Part shown: one piece after another, positions 41,001 through 53,000 of the stretch
Layout: each line of letters starts with the position of its first letter
Position numbering within the stretch: the first letter of the stretch is position 1
NCBI GenBank assembly: GCA_023333565.1
Contig: JAJKFH010002370.1
Coordinates: forward strand, 1-64,000
From: Puffinus mauretanicus
Lineage: Eukaryota; Chordata; Aves; Procellariiformes; Procellariidae
Direction of reading: 5' to 3'
Length of the DNA stretch: 64,000 nt
Translations under genes and position numbers: made by a program
Notes under the pieces: generated by a model
Databases searched by the model: none
What the model was told of the DNA's origin: nothing
The model's input: the letters and a program-made list of their open reading frames with translations, nothing else

Positions 41001-44000
41001 AGACAATCTCTGCAGCAAAAAATACCAGTTCTAAATAATGTGAGTCCATGGTACATAACTTACATAGCACAAAGAGACTTTGCAAATCTCAAAAAATCTC
41101 ACAGGTTGTAACGGCAAAAAAGGAGGAAGGAAAACGAGCTCCTTTTTGTAGCAGGAGAAATGATGATACAGCCAGGGTAAGCCACAAACCGCTGCAGGAG
41201 CCGAGACTGGGAGCGAGGCCGCGTGACGACACCCTGGCTGAGCCCTGCCCCTCGCACTCAGGCCCGGATTTGCCAGACCTCGCGCAGATAACCACAGCTG
41301 AGGAATCATGTCAGCTGCTCCTCGAGGACCCTGACGCGCTTTGTCATAGAGCATCCTTCTAAGCCAGCTGGAGGGCATGGGGGGCTGCAGGCTTGTTTCA
41401 AGGGGTGCAGGGAACGTCAGCGTGAGAATCACCAAAGAAACATCTAAGAGGCAGCTACTCACCACGTAGGAGTATCGATCCCTGGACTTCCCTTCCCGGC
41501 TCACGTTAACCGTCACCACATCAGAAAACGCCTCCTGAGCCTCTCCGGTCTGGCACACGATCCTGTGGACAGGAAAGGGGAGGCTGGTGGTCGTGCTGCC
41601 CCACCACAGCAGAGCGGCAGAGCTCACGGCCTCCTCCTCCTCCGCGCTCTGCTGGCGCCTGCTGCAGGGGTGGGCCAGCCGCCCCGTGCCTGGCGGAGGG
41701 CACCCACATCCCACCTGGGCCCGGTCACCACCCCGCTCCTGCGCCGGGGCCCAGCGCTGGGCAGCCCGAGGCCGGCAGGCAGGAACAGGGCTAGTGACGG
41801 GGATGGGGAGGGACAGGGATGGGCAGGGACACAAAGGGGACAGGGACCTCCTCCCCGGCTCCCCCAACACTCACACCTCGGAGACGATGTATCTGCCGGG
41901 CAGCGGCGCGCACTGCATGCTGCCTATCCTGACGGCACCAAGGACATCGCTGAAGCGGCGTCCCAGGTTCCTCCCGCGGATGGTCAGCAGCGTGCCCCCC
42001 TCCAGCGGCCCGCGCAGCGGCTCAATCTGCAGCACCAAGGGAAAGGTTGGAGGAGAAGCACCAGGAAGCTTCTTGCCTTCATCCCTGAGCCTGTGCCAGT
42101 GTCCACATCCCACTTGGCCCCCCGCAAAGAAGACAGAATTGCTCCTCACACTCCTGCCCCCCCACAGTGGGCCTACCGCCACGCTCCCCTTGCTGCAGCT
42201 TCGCAAACAAGAAGCCATCACTGGGTTTGGTACCGGGGTTTGGTCAGGGATTACTTACATCTGGGGTGAAACATCACTCCTTCCACACCACAGCTTCGAA
42301 TGGAGTTGCAGCAGAGACAAACCCAGAGACTCGGAAACCCAGGGGAGGGATGCTAGTGTGCTGGGAAGACAGAGTCCTACCACCGCGTTTTTAAGGCCTG
42401 TCCCAAACACAGTGGGGCCTTTCAGGACAAAAACAAGACAAAAAGTGTCCTGATGCATGGAGGGTGGCCAAGACACCAGCGCTGCGGCATCCCAGGGTGC
42501 AGGACAAGTCCGGCGCCGCAGGAGGAGAAGGCTGTTCCTCATTCATCTCCTACGCCACTGTTTCTTCACCTACCAGCTGCTGACCCCACCGCTGCCAGGG
42601 GACAGGTTGCTGGGCATGATGCCATTCCACCGTGTGAGGGGCATGCCCGGGCAGCGTGACTGCGTTATTCAGCAGTGAGACAAATCCCTCCAATTCAGAA
42701 ATGGCTCTTTTCCCTTTGCAAAGGCAATGGCACACAAAGCCAGTGCAACGCACCTGGTGGCACCAGCTAGCCAAGCCGGCCAGGGCTGGTCAGGACCCAC
42801 CACCAGGCTCAATGACCTTCTTCGCCTGCTGCATTGTCCCCCCTCCAGGAGGGCTCTGCAAGGGCTTGTTTGCTCGCCTGACTCTGGAGGATTTGGATTT
42901 ACTAGCTACTATTTGCTAAGGAAATAGCGACAGAGTCCTGTGACGCTCTGCGACCTGAACCGTGGTTTCCTTCCATTATTTTCTGGTGAGGTGCTGATAA
43001 CACTTGATGTGTGCTGGGAAGGACAGGCTCACGGGGGAGCACCCCTCTCCCGCAGTGATGAAAGGGAAAAAGCAGGCGATGGGGATCCTGCAGTCCCTCC
43101 ATGCAGTGTTACAGCACCCGGATTTTGAGCAGCTATTGCTACACGCCTCCCTAAGAACAGAAATCTCATATCCTTGCTGATTCTGATGTTCACATTAGCT
43201 GTTTTGCCTCTCCAGCTTCTCCTTTCCTAGGGAGCTCATTTGAAGATTTGCTCTATGTACTTTCTTTGCTACTTGTCAGGGACAAATTTCTTGGCTCATA
43301 CCATATCTCTAAGCAGAACCCCAGATCCAAATGCCCCCAACCACAATTTAAATAAAACTCGTTTCAAAATGCATAATGCCAAAAGGTCCCTCTGCCACTG
43401 TTAATCTCAGCAGAACTGCAGAGCACATGTGCTTGGAGATAGAGCTCACATTCACATTTCAGCTATGCTCCATTAAATGCTATTCCTGATAAGAATCCTT
43501 CAGCCGACCTTACAAATCTTTCTCGCTTTTACCAACACCAGGAACGCTGGGACATTTTGATTGTGCTGGTGTTGTTTTTCTCACTAACATGATGAAGATT
43601 GGATCTTGTCACTAGCAAGATGTCCTTGGCATCAGGTGACTCAACAGCGTAGAAAGCCAGTGAATAATTCAGCACTGGTCTTGACGCTGTCCTGTGCCAG
43701 GGACAAAGTGCGGTTCCTCCTTTGACCCCCACTGGGGACAGCGCAGCCAGTTGCAGCCCCCTGCACCGCCTGCCACGCCACATGCGCCCTCCACGTTGCA
43801 TTGGAGTCTTACCTTCTTAATCTCCGGAGCTGGACAGATGTCTGAGATGTGGGGCGGCTCGCTGTGCAGCCTGCAGCTGGAGCTGCTCTCACTCCAGATG
43901 CAGCGGTGCCCCAGGTCCTCCCTCCCCAGGCACTGAGAACAGTCAGCACTCCCAGTCGCACAGTTGTACACCTCCACTAAACCACGAGACAACAGAAAAT

Positions 44001-47000
44001 GTGAGCTCCTGGGCTTGAGACTTTCACAGCTTTGCTTAGCTTGAGGCAGTCAAACACCCCCCCACTACCCCCACTCCCCGGCTATATTAATCTAAGTAAC
44101 ATCTGAAATCCAGTGGATGAGCAGAGCAGCTTGCACGTATAGCAAGATGAGGCAGCGCTTGGCTGCCATCCTGAAGATTTCCCAGAAGGACTGGGTGCTT
44201 GTTCTCACTGCAATATAATTTAGCACTTTCTTTTCCTTTTTCTTCTCCTTAAAAAACAAACAACACCCAAACCCGGAACCTTTTGTCAATTTATGCTACA
44301 TGTTTCCAACTCTCAGCATCCACATGGGAAGCTGCTTTGCAAAGTTGGCTCCATCCTGTTGGCAAAGCAATCACATTGCTTCCACACTCTGACAAAAATC
44401 GGATGGTTACAGTGCTTTGTACAGTGTTTACAGTTTCTTTCCTTCCCCCCTGGTGACCACGGGCCCCTTTCATTGACTTCTCCCTTCAGATCTGCTCAGC
44501 TCAGCTTCCACATCATTTTCCTACACCGCTTTCACCTCTTCATTAGCTGGTGCCCTAGGTTACATTTCCTCTCCAGCCTAAAGACTTCGGCTGCTGGAGT
44601 GTGGGTATCCGTTGAGATAAACAGCCAGAAACACTCAGGAAATGTTGCTTTCACACCCTTTTCCCCAGAGGAGACTTTGCAGGAGAACATAAAACAAAGA
44701 AACGGTCACATTTTGCACTTCCGTTCTCGGGAGGATCTCAAGGCACTTCATAAGCAACTAATGAATCCCTCAGCCTTCAACGGTCTGCCTATGCTCGTGC
44801 TAATGAAACGTTATCGGCACCAAGGAAGTCTCCCATTCTCTACAAAAAAATGAGCTTATTTCACCTCATCTTGAGTCCATCAGTGAGTTACACTGATTGG
44901 TTTTCCAGACAACAGCAAAGAGCTAGGATTCCTTCAGTGGACTACCAAAACACAGTTTACAATAAAAGCTAATAAATATTGAAATAATAAACACTAATAA
45001 CAGTAAAGATAAACACTAATAACAGTAAAGATAAACACTAATAACACTAATATCCATTAAAGACAGTATAAAAGATGCACACATTTATAATTGGCCTGGC
45101 AGATCTCTGTCTCTGCTCGCAAGTCAGCCACTATAATTTTACTCGCACCAATCTGATCAAGGCGAGGAGGAGCCAGAGCAGTCTAACGGTCCCACAGGAT
45201 CTCCAAATATTCTGGCAAATTCAGATTGATGCAAACACAGTCTGTGTAAGCGAGCTCTTTCTCTGCGCAGGAAGGCAGGGGATTCTACGCTCTTTCTGCT
45301 CTCGTTCCTGCTCCCAGCACCACCCATACTGAGAACTAAGAGTCTTCTCTTGCACATCAGAATAGTCTTAGCTCAGATCTCCCCCCCTCCCCTCGGGGTT
45401 ACCTCTGCATCTCAAAAATATGGACAACCCTCTTCTTTCTGCAAGGAAATCATGTCTCATGCCTACGCATGCTGGTATTTCAAAGGTTATTTCACCAACG
45501 TGGAACACTTTGCAAGATAAGCCTCCTTTATATGCTGGGATTTACTATGGGGAAACCTTTTTATCTTGGGTCAGTGGCTGGTGTTAATGTCTCTCTACCT
45601 ATTACAGCTATCCTCCAAAGAAAATCTCACTTCAGGCATCTAGTTCTCATTTGCATCTAGGGTAAATCAGTTCCTTCTACTACAATTGCTGACACTACTG
45701 AGAGGGAAAAGAGCCCAAAGCTGCTGCCTCCAGCAAGAGCACACAGCTAGGTGCAACACCGAGTCTCCGGCCAGAGCAGGCAGAGGTGGCTGTTGTGCTA
45801 ACGCTGGCTCTGTTGGCCGACTGGCTGGGCTTGTCCTATCTAAATGCCTTGTCTGCGTGCACTCTTAATCTGACTCTTTGCCCGTCTTCCTTAGTCTGCT
45901 GATGTAGCAAGGGCTTTTTTGGGAATCCAAGCATTCTTCCCAGAGACAGAGAGTGGGCCAGGGGTGAAATGTGTTTACACATTTTATTCTTTCTCAACAC
46001 AGGAGGAAAAAAAAACAGACTCAATTTTTACAGCATGCTGAACCTTGATGCCACGCTCCTGTGAGAGCTCACGGTGGAGCCCTCCACCATCCCTTATCTC
46101 CTCTGGGAGGAATTCCTCACCGACCCTGTGGACACCCCGTATCTCTGCTGTGACTGAGAGCATCAGCACACCCTGTCCCACGCGCCGCTGGCAGGCGAGA
46201 CCTCAGCCGCTGCCCATGCTGAAGGACAGGGCTTGACTTTCCCTGGGTGTAAAGGGGATGTCTGCGGGCGTCCATCTGGTTTCTGGGCACACGTTCACAT
46301 GGGTGTAACTCTGGGTAAATATGTTTTTTGCGTGTGCCACAGAGAAAGAACTGAACTGTGGCCGGCTGAGCCATGGTTTCCCTCCTGAACTCATAAACTA
46401 TGCCAGGATTTTAGAGTCATTCAAGCTGACCAGATGAGAGCAGAATAAAAATATTTTCAACTCAGACCTGTCATCATCTCTGGACTGTCGATAAATCTGT
46501 CTGGTCTGTCCTTCAGCTGAAGGTTCACGGTGAAGAGATGGCTTTTTTCTGATGTGTGGAGCTGCACACAAAAAAAACAAATAAACAAAAGCTTAGGAAA
46601 TTTAGTAAAATATGAGGTTCCATACGCACACTACACGGATTAACATTCCTCGTGAGGCTTCTCTGACCACTGCTTCTCAGTACAGGAGGGTCTCATCTTT
46701 AGCAGAAAGAAACAGAGGGAAGGCTGAATTCTGTTTTAATTGTTTTGCTGATGTCCCAACAAAGGGCACCGGGGCACAGCACACACCACAGTGAGAGCAG
46801 AGCCCTGGCTTGCTGCTATTTTTAGTAGAAACGGACAGCAAAACTAACAGGCTGGCCAGTCTGCACATTTTCAGTGCTGGGCTACAATACAGAGTTTTGC
46901 AGGTGACGTGGTGGGAAAGTGCTCCTCTCCAGCTTCTACTTGCAATGTTCCCATCAGTGGGAGCCCAAACATTTCCTCCATTTCAGAGGTGCAGTTTGCC

Positions 47001-50000
47001 CTCCAACAACCACACACTGCTCTTCGGTGAGCATCTGAGCATTTTCTCAGGCCAATTCCTAGTTCAGAATAAAAGCTACAGAAATAGCAACACTGAAAGG
47101 TGGCCAATTTTTTTGCCTGAACTGAACTCTTCCATTTAGAAAGGTAAACAAGCAGCTCCTTCCCAAACCCCAGCAGAGCAGAGGCTGGAGCCACTGCAGA
47201 TACCCACGGAGCAGACAACGCAGTATCGGCGACTTGTAAACGCCATTCCAGCATCAGCACACGCAAAAAGCCTCTTGCCGGAGGGGCGAACCCGATTTGC
47301 AGCTGGAAGCGGAGGGAGGGAGGAGGGGAGGCGGCATCCCAGCCGCTGAGTAGTAGGTTGGGGGCAAGACCCTCCCTGCCCTCGGACCTGCCCCACGCTG
47401 CGGGGGGAGCACGGGCTGGCGGTCTCACTCCCCGACTCACCAGCACATGTACGCACTGCACGGCAGAGGAGTTCACCCACCGGGCTTCAAAGTCCTGTCT
47501 GTCCCAAAATGGCACTCCAGAGCTGTCTCCTGGGAGAGGGAAGACAAGGGCAGAACAGCTGCAACAACCATTTTGTGCAGTTCTCCATCTCAGTCAACTG
47601 ATATGGCAGGCACCGTGTCTCACCTTGTTTCTGCCATCAGTACCTGAACTGCGTTCAAGTCAAATAGGAGATCAGAACCCGATACTGTAAACGGGACTGG
47701 GATCTGTGCCTAATTAATCCTGCTCTGTTACACACCTATACATAAAACTGCTGCAAGCTGAGCATCGCACATGGAGCCAAGCCCTGTCCCTTGCTCTCGC
47801 CCTGCGTGCTGCTGTAAGGTGTCATGACCAGGCATGGGGCAGCCGCCCCTGGAGCCAGGGACATCCAGCACGTGCAGACCAGGAGACGTGCCTGACCCAC
47901 AGCACGTGCAGACCAGGAGACGTGCCTGACCCACAGCACGTGCAGACCAGGAGAAGTGCCTGACCCACAGCACGTGCAGACCAGGAGACGTGCCTGGCCA
48001 GGCTACGGTCTCGTAACCCCCGCGAGCAGGGCACCTGGGTTCCTCTGGACCGGGGGTGTTTAGAGCTCATGCTGCAATGCAGACTGAGAGCCAATGTGGT
48101 CCCAAGCAGCGTCGCCTAAACCAGACCAAATCAGTCTGTGATTTGGGCTCAAAGCCACCTTCCTTCTCCTCCTAATAACTGCACAGCAAATCTCTAATTC
48201 AAATGAGGACCCAGCCGGGAATACGTTCAAAGGCAGATTTTCTGTGCTGCTCTCCTGATAACGCAAGGATGATATCCTGCCCCGAGTTATGCTGTGCCCC
48301 CATCCTGCAGGAAAAAATCCTATTTCCAAGCAGGTTGATGCTCCACCACTACTGAGGTCTAACTACCCTTTGAAAACTGACAGATCTGATAAAAGACATG
48401 AAAGAAAGCACCAGACTCCTGGCAGGCAGCTGCTGGCTCAGCGAACACACACGCGGCCGCGAGGGGGAAACTGGAATCTCCTCCAGTGCATCGCTTGCGC
48501 CCAGGCAGCTTCTGCTCTGCAGGCTGGCCCGTGCCCCTCGCTTCTCGCCGCTGCCCGGGCGGTCCCCCTGCAGCAGCGCAGGTGTCAGGGGGACACATCT
48601 CCGATGCGCCGAGCTCCGCGAGCTTCTGCGGAGAGGAAAGGAGAAGGAATCCTGCCCGGCACCCCAGGACAGTTTGTGGATGATGGCAGGAGGAACTGCC
48701 AGAGGACTGCCAGAGCCTCTCCAGCCGCCCCAGGGGCCGCAGTGCCTCGGCCCCTTTCCTGCTGACTTCATTTCCTATCGGGTTACATGCGGTATGGCTT
48801 CCTCTTCAGCCACCTCCAGCATCCACAGAGGAAGACGGATTTCTCGCCCTTTTTTGCTGATTGCAGAGGGCACATCCTTGTTTGCAGAGGCTGGACCTGT
48901 GCAGGAAACGGCAGCCCCAACCAGGCAGGCAGAGCTCAATTCTGCTCCCACATTGGAGGGCACGCGGTCCGGCGGAAGCAGTGCCTCCGCAGGCTGGCAG
49001 CCCCCCACCACCCCGGCGCAGCAAGCCGGGCAGCGCCACCAGCATTTCCAACCTTCTCCTCTCCCTGCAGAAAGAGGAGTTGCCTGGCGTGCAGGTATCC
49101 TCCACAGGTGGAGTGATCCAGGCCCCACAGGCCCCGCTGAAGACTTGACCCAAAATGACACAGGGCAGCTTTCTACAAATACCAAAGCTTAGTCAAGTGT
49201 TTTCCCAGTGCCCAGCCTCCCTGCCCCAAATTCCTCTGGTTCCTCCTGGTGTGTGACGCATCTCCGAAGGCACCATTTGACATCCACTCCTGCTTTTCAC
49301 ACTATTACAATTCGCATGCCAGAAAATTTCACAGAAAGGATTTTTTCACAAAAGAAAGACCTCCGCAGTGACCACCAGAAGTTAAGTTAAAACATATTTT
49401 CATGCTGTAATCCAAGCAGTGGCTTAGCCAGCACAGGGCTCTCTGCTCACAGCTCTGGGCTTTGTCCTTCATTCCTAAGTGCGGGGCGGTGGGGCCGGGC
49501 TGGCACAGGACGCCAGGACAGCACGACACCGGCACGCTCTGTGGTGGAGCAAACACCCACAAGGAAACCGGGAATTTTATTTCCCCCAAACATTTTGTTC
49601 TAGTGACCGTTTTGCAAGGCGTATAAACCTCCTATTTCCACCGAATGCAAAAAGCCTGTCACTAATTGCGGGAGATCCCTGGAGAATGCCTGTGCACAAA
49701 CAGCATCTCCCTTCAGTTTTGCCATGCAACCTCACTCGCCATCGGGGTGGTTGCTTTCCACCACCATCTTTTGTCAATACAGTGATTTCAGCTGGTAACA
49801 CAATCACCCACTCCCAAGGCAGAAACCAGGTTGTACTTAAACTCCCTTCAGCTGACCTGGCCACCTTGCTGCACACCAGCCTAGGCTCATCTGAACCTTC
49901 CCGATCTCTCCAGGAACTCATTTACCTTAGAGAAAGTCGCGTTAGCTAGTGAGATCGTAATGTCCCGAGGTACTCCTGTGGGCATTGGGTCCAATGAGGC

Positions 50001-53000
50001 AGGTACAATTCGCGGACAGTCGATTTTCTTCTGTTGAATACAAAACAAGACAAAAAGGAGAGATGTTAGCTGGGTGCATGCTGAGCATCCTCAGTGATGA
50101 GGCAAGAAGACACATCAGGGCCCTTGATAAGATTAATTTTACTATGTGTTTAAAGTCAGATCACACTGTAACCCCAGAAAGTGAAATATCAAAAATGGCA
50201 CCGTGATGCACAGAGCGGTAATGCCACGTGGAGCCTTCCTCCCCCGCGTCACCAGCTTTAGCACTGCCTTAAGATCCACCCCTCTGCTAGTGGTCAGATA
50301 ACCACGGCAGGGTGGCCAGGTTTCCAGGAGGGCTCGTCCCCAGCCGTGGGCCGGCAGCCACGGGCCAGCGAAGGGAGGAGCGCAGCAGGAATTCCCCCCT
50401 CACTCCTGCCCAGCTCCTGCACCAGTTCAGGGACATTGGCAGCTCCCAGTCCCTGGGTGGTGGGACTGCCAAGCCTGCACTTTCATCTTCCTGCACTGGA
50501 AAAAATATCCTCCCAGGTAAAAAGCAAATGCGTATGCACTCCTCATTACATGAGGAGCTCCCTGGGCAGCTCCCTCATTACATGCACTTAAATGTTAGAA
50601 GACGGGTCCGGAGTGACACTAAAAGGAGGCACTGCAGCCTACAACGGCAAATCTGCCGGTGTGACCCCCCTTCTGCCAGCGGGAAGCCGATGTCTCACAC
50701 ATCGCAATGCGCATTTCCGCAAGCCCCTGCAGAGATTTCGCTTTCCAGCGGTCTCCCTCCTGCACAGTGTCATTTCAGAAGTGTGCGGGGGTTTGTGTGT
50801 GCACGTGTTTGCGCACAGAGGAAAGGGTATAATGAGCTGTAGGGGCTTCAGCAAGGGGACTGCAGCAGTAGGACAGCTGAAATGAAAGGCCTAAATGAAG
50901 CTGAAAAATGATTTTAAAAGGTCATCTGTCCCCCTGCTTTTGTTCTCACTTTAAATTGATGGCTCAGATACTGGAGCTGACTCAGAATTCAAGTCTATGA
51001 CAAGCCCATCCTGTTCTCTCATGAGATGTAAATCACACTGCAAAACTACAGCAAAAATGAAGCCAAACTCTCTGTTGCCCCAGGGTATATCCAGATTAAT
51101 GCCTTTGACAGTGGAGCCATTGGGGTAAAAGACAACAAAATATTTGGTGCATTATGTAGAATAATTTGCAGCAGGCAAGATTTCCTTCTCATTTGCACTA
51201 AGGGTTACCCCACTGTGAGTCTGCTGATGACGGTGCTGCTGCTGCTCTGATGAGAGGTAGAGCCTGCTCTCCTAGCGCTGAGATGCCCGGCAGGACACGC
51301 CCCTGGTGCCGGACACGCAGTGAGCATGAGGTTTCTCTCTTGCCTTCCCCAGACCTAGCTAGGGGTCAGGGAACTATCTGGAAGAGCCTGTTTTGACTGT
51401 GGAAAACACGCTTCATTTCCATCAGGACACTCATCTTAACCAAGCACAGTTGGTGCTGCCTGAACAAGGAGATTAAATAGCAGAGATGCACATGATAAGA
51501 GAAATAAAACAACAAAGCAAAGCGCTGGAGAGATATTTCAGTCCCAAGCCTCTTCTAGGAGAATCAAAAGAGTTAAAATAAAACCAGCAGGGCTACAACT
51601 GAAAATTCATGCAAAAGCTCCTATGGCCTGGTGTGTCCTTGCATGTCACAGCAGCTGGCATAGCTTGCTAGATAAATACACTTTAGAGGACTGATTAACT
51701 TGTCGTCTTGCAGCCCCTTCTCCTGCTGTTCATCAGTGGCTAGAAATAGAGCTTTCCAGCTGATTATATCATTCATGTCTGGATCAGGGCAAAGGGTCTG
51801 AATGTTTAAAATGCTGCGGACAAAGCCAGTATGATGCTGGCTTTGTGGAGGACCAGTTTTCCGGTGCCGCCATGCCAGCAACGGTTTGTTTACTGAAAGC
51901 TCTGACTGTAGGATGAGGCACCATGTTTCCAGGGCTACAGAGCACCTCGTCCTGCAGGCTGCTCAGTGGAATCAGCAGGAAGAGCTAAGAAAGGCACAGA
52001 GATAAAACAGGAATGTGCCCAAACCAGGTGCAGCATCCAACTGAACTGTACCTCTGGAGTAGGAGATCAGAGACAAGAAAGCAAGGATAGGCACAGTTAC
52101 CCCTGCCAAGGGGTAACCCTGGCTCTCATCGTCTGCTTGAGGCGATGGGAGCAGAGTGGGAAGACTGGGTGCAGCTCTCCCTAACACGTAGGCAAGGCTC
52201 CTCGAGACCCATGTCCACAACCCTAATTTCCTCCCTCCGGGCAGAAGAGCAGCTATTCCCCGCAACAATACGCGAGCACCCTGTGCCACACTGTCCCGCA
52301 TGGTCCCTGTGGCCAGCGAGGCAGATCCGATGCTGGGCTGCGGAGGTCCAGCCATCCCAGCACCTGCATGCCCCCTCTTCACACGGGCACCGGCGCTCAG
52401 GAGCAGAACAATGTCTCTGTTGGGTTTGATTTCGGTGGGGCTGGTTCCTCCAGCGTGTGTCTGCACAAGCGCGGGGTGCCGGCACATGCACAGGGGCAGG
52501 AGCGAGCTCAGACAGGGCAGGGACCAGGCGGCCGTGGTCCCTCCAGCCCCCGGCTCGGACTGCTCCCCGTTTGCAGCGCTGCAGGCAATGTCACCTCACT
52601 CTTACCCTGCTTTCCACTTGCTCCTGTGTCCCAGGACATCTTCCAGCCTCATGCCATGGAGATCCACCACACCTGACGGTGGGCACACCAGGTCCCATGG
52701 CGACTCCAGTGCCACGGGAGGCGTCACTGACCGACAGCCACAGCCTCGGGTTTGGCTTTACAAGGGATCGTTTGGGTTTGGCCCCAAAAGGCTCTGTGCG
52801 AGAAGCCCTGTGCCCTCCCCACCAGTGGCAGTGGTTTTACCCCCACACCGTCGGTTTTACTGCTTGTCCCCCCTCCAGGAACCCCACGCAGGGGTGGGGA
52901 CAAGGCCAGGTTCTGCCTTGTGGGGCAGGCAACGAGGAGGCAGCCGCACTCGGCAAGACCCGGTTCTCAAATCTGCCTTAGCATCCTCCCGGATGCGGTC

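Larger units (their letters stand above)
43977..46467 (-). other. Intron between E11 and E10
   Basis: A 2.5-kb intron. It contains a MIR-like SINE 3' fragment (44724-44772) and an AT-rich 22-bp tandem repeat (44987-45052). No gene recognised. Confidence 0.7.

Noticed and set aside
41587..42453. 288-codon open frame on the plus strand
   Set aside because: It overlaps PLXND1 exon E12 on the opposite strand and is explained as its shadow plus GC-rich intron.
47866..48001. Possible CRISPR-like array
   Set aside because: The units abut without unique spacers and the genome is eukaryotic; it is a minisatellite.
48398..49192. 264-codon open frame on the plus strand
   Set aside because: Low-complexity translation in a GC-rich intron, several frames open at once, no recognisable domain.
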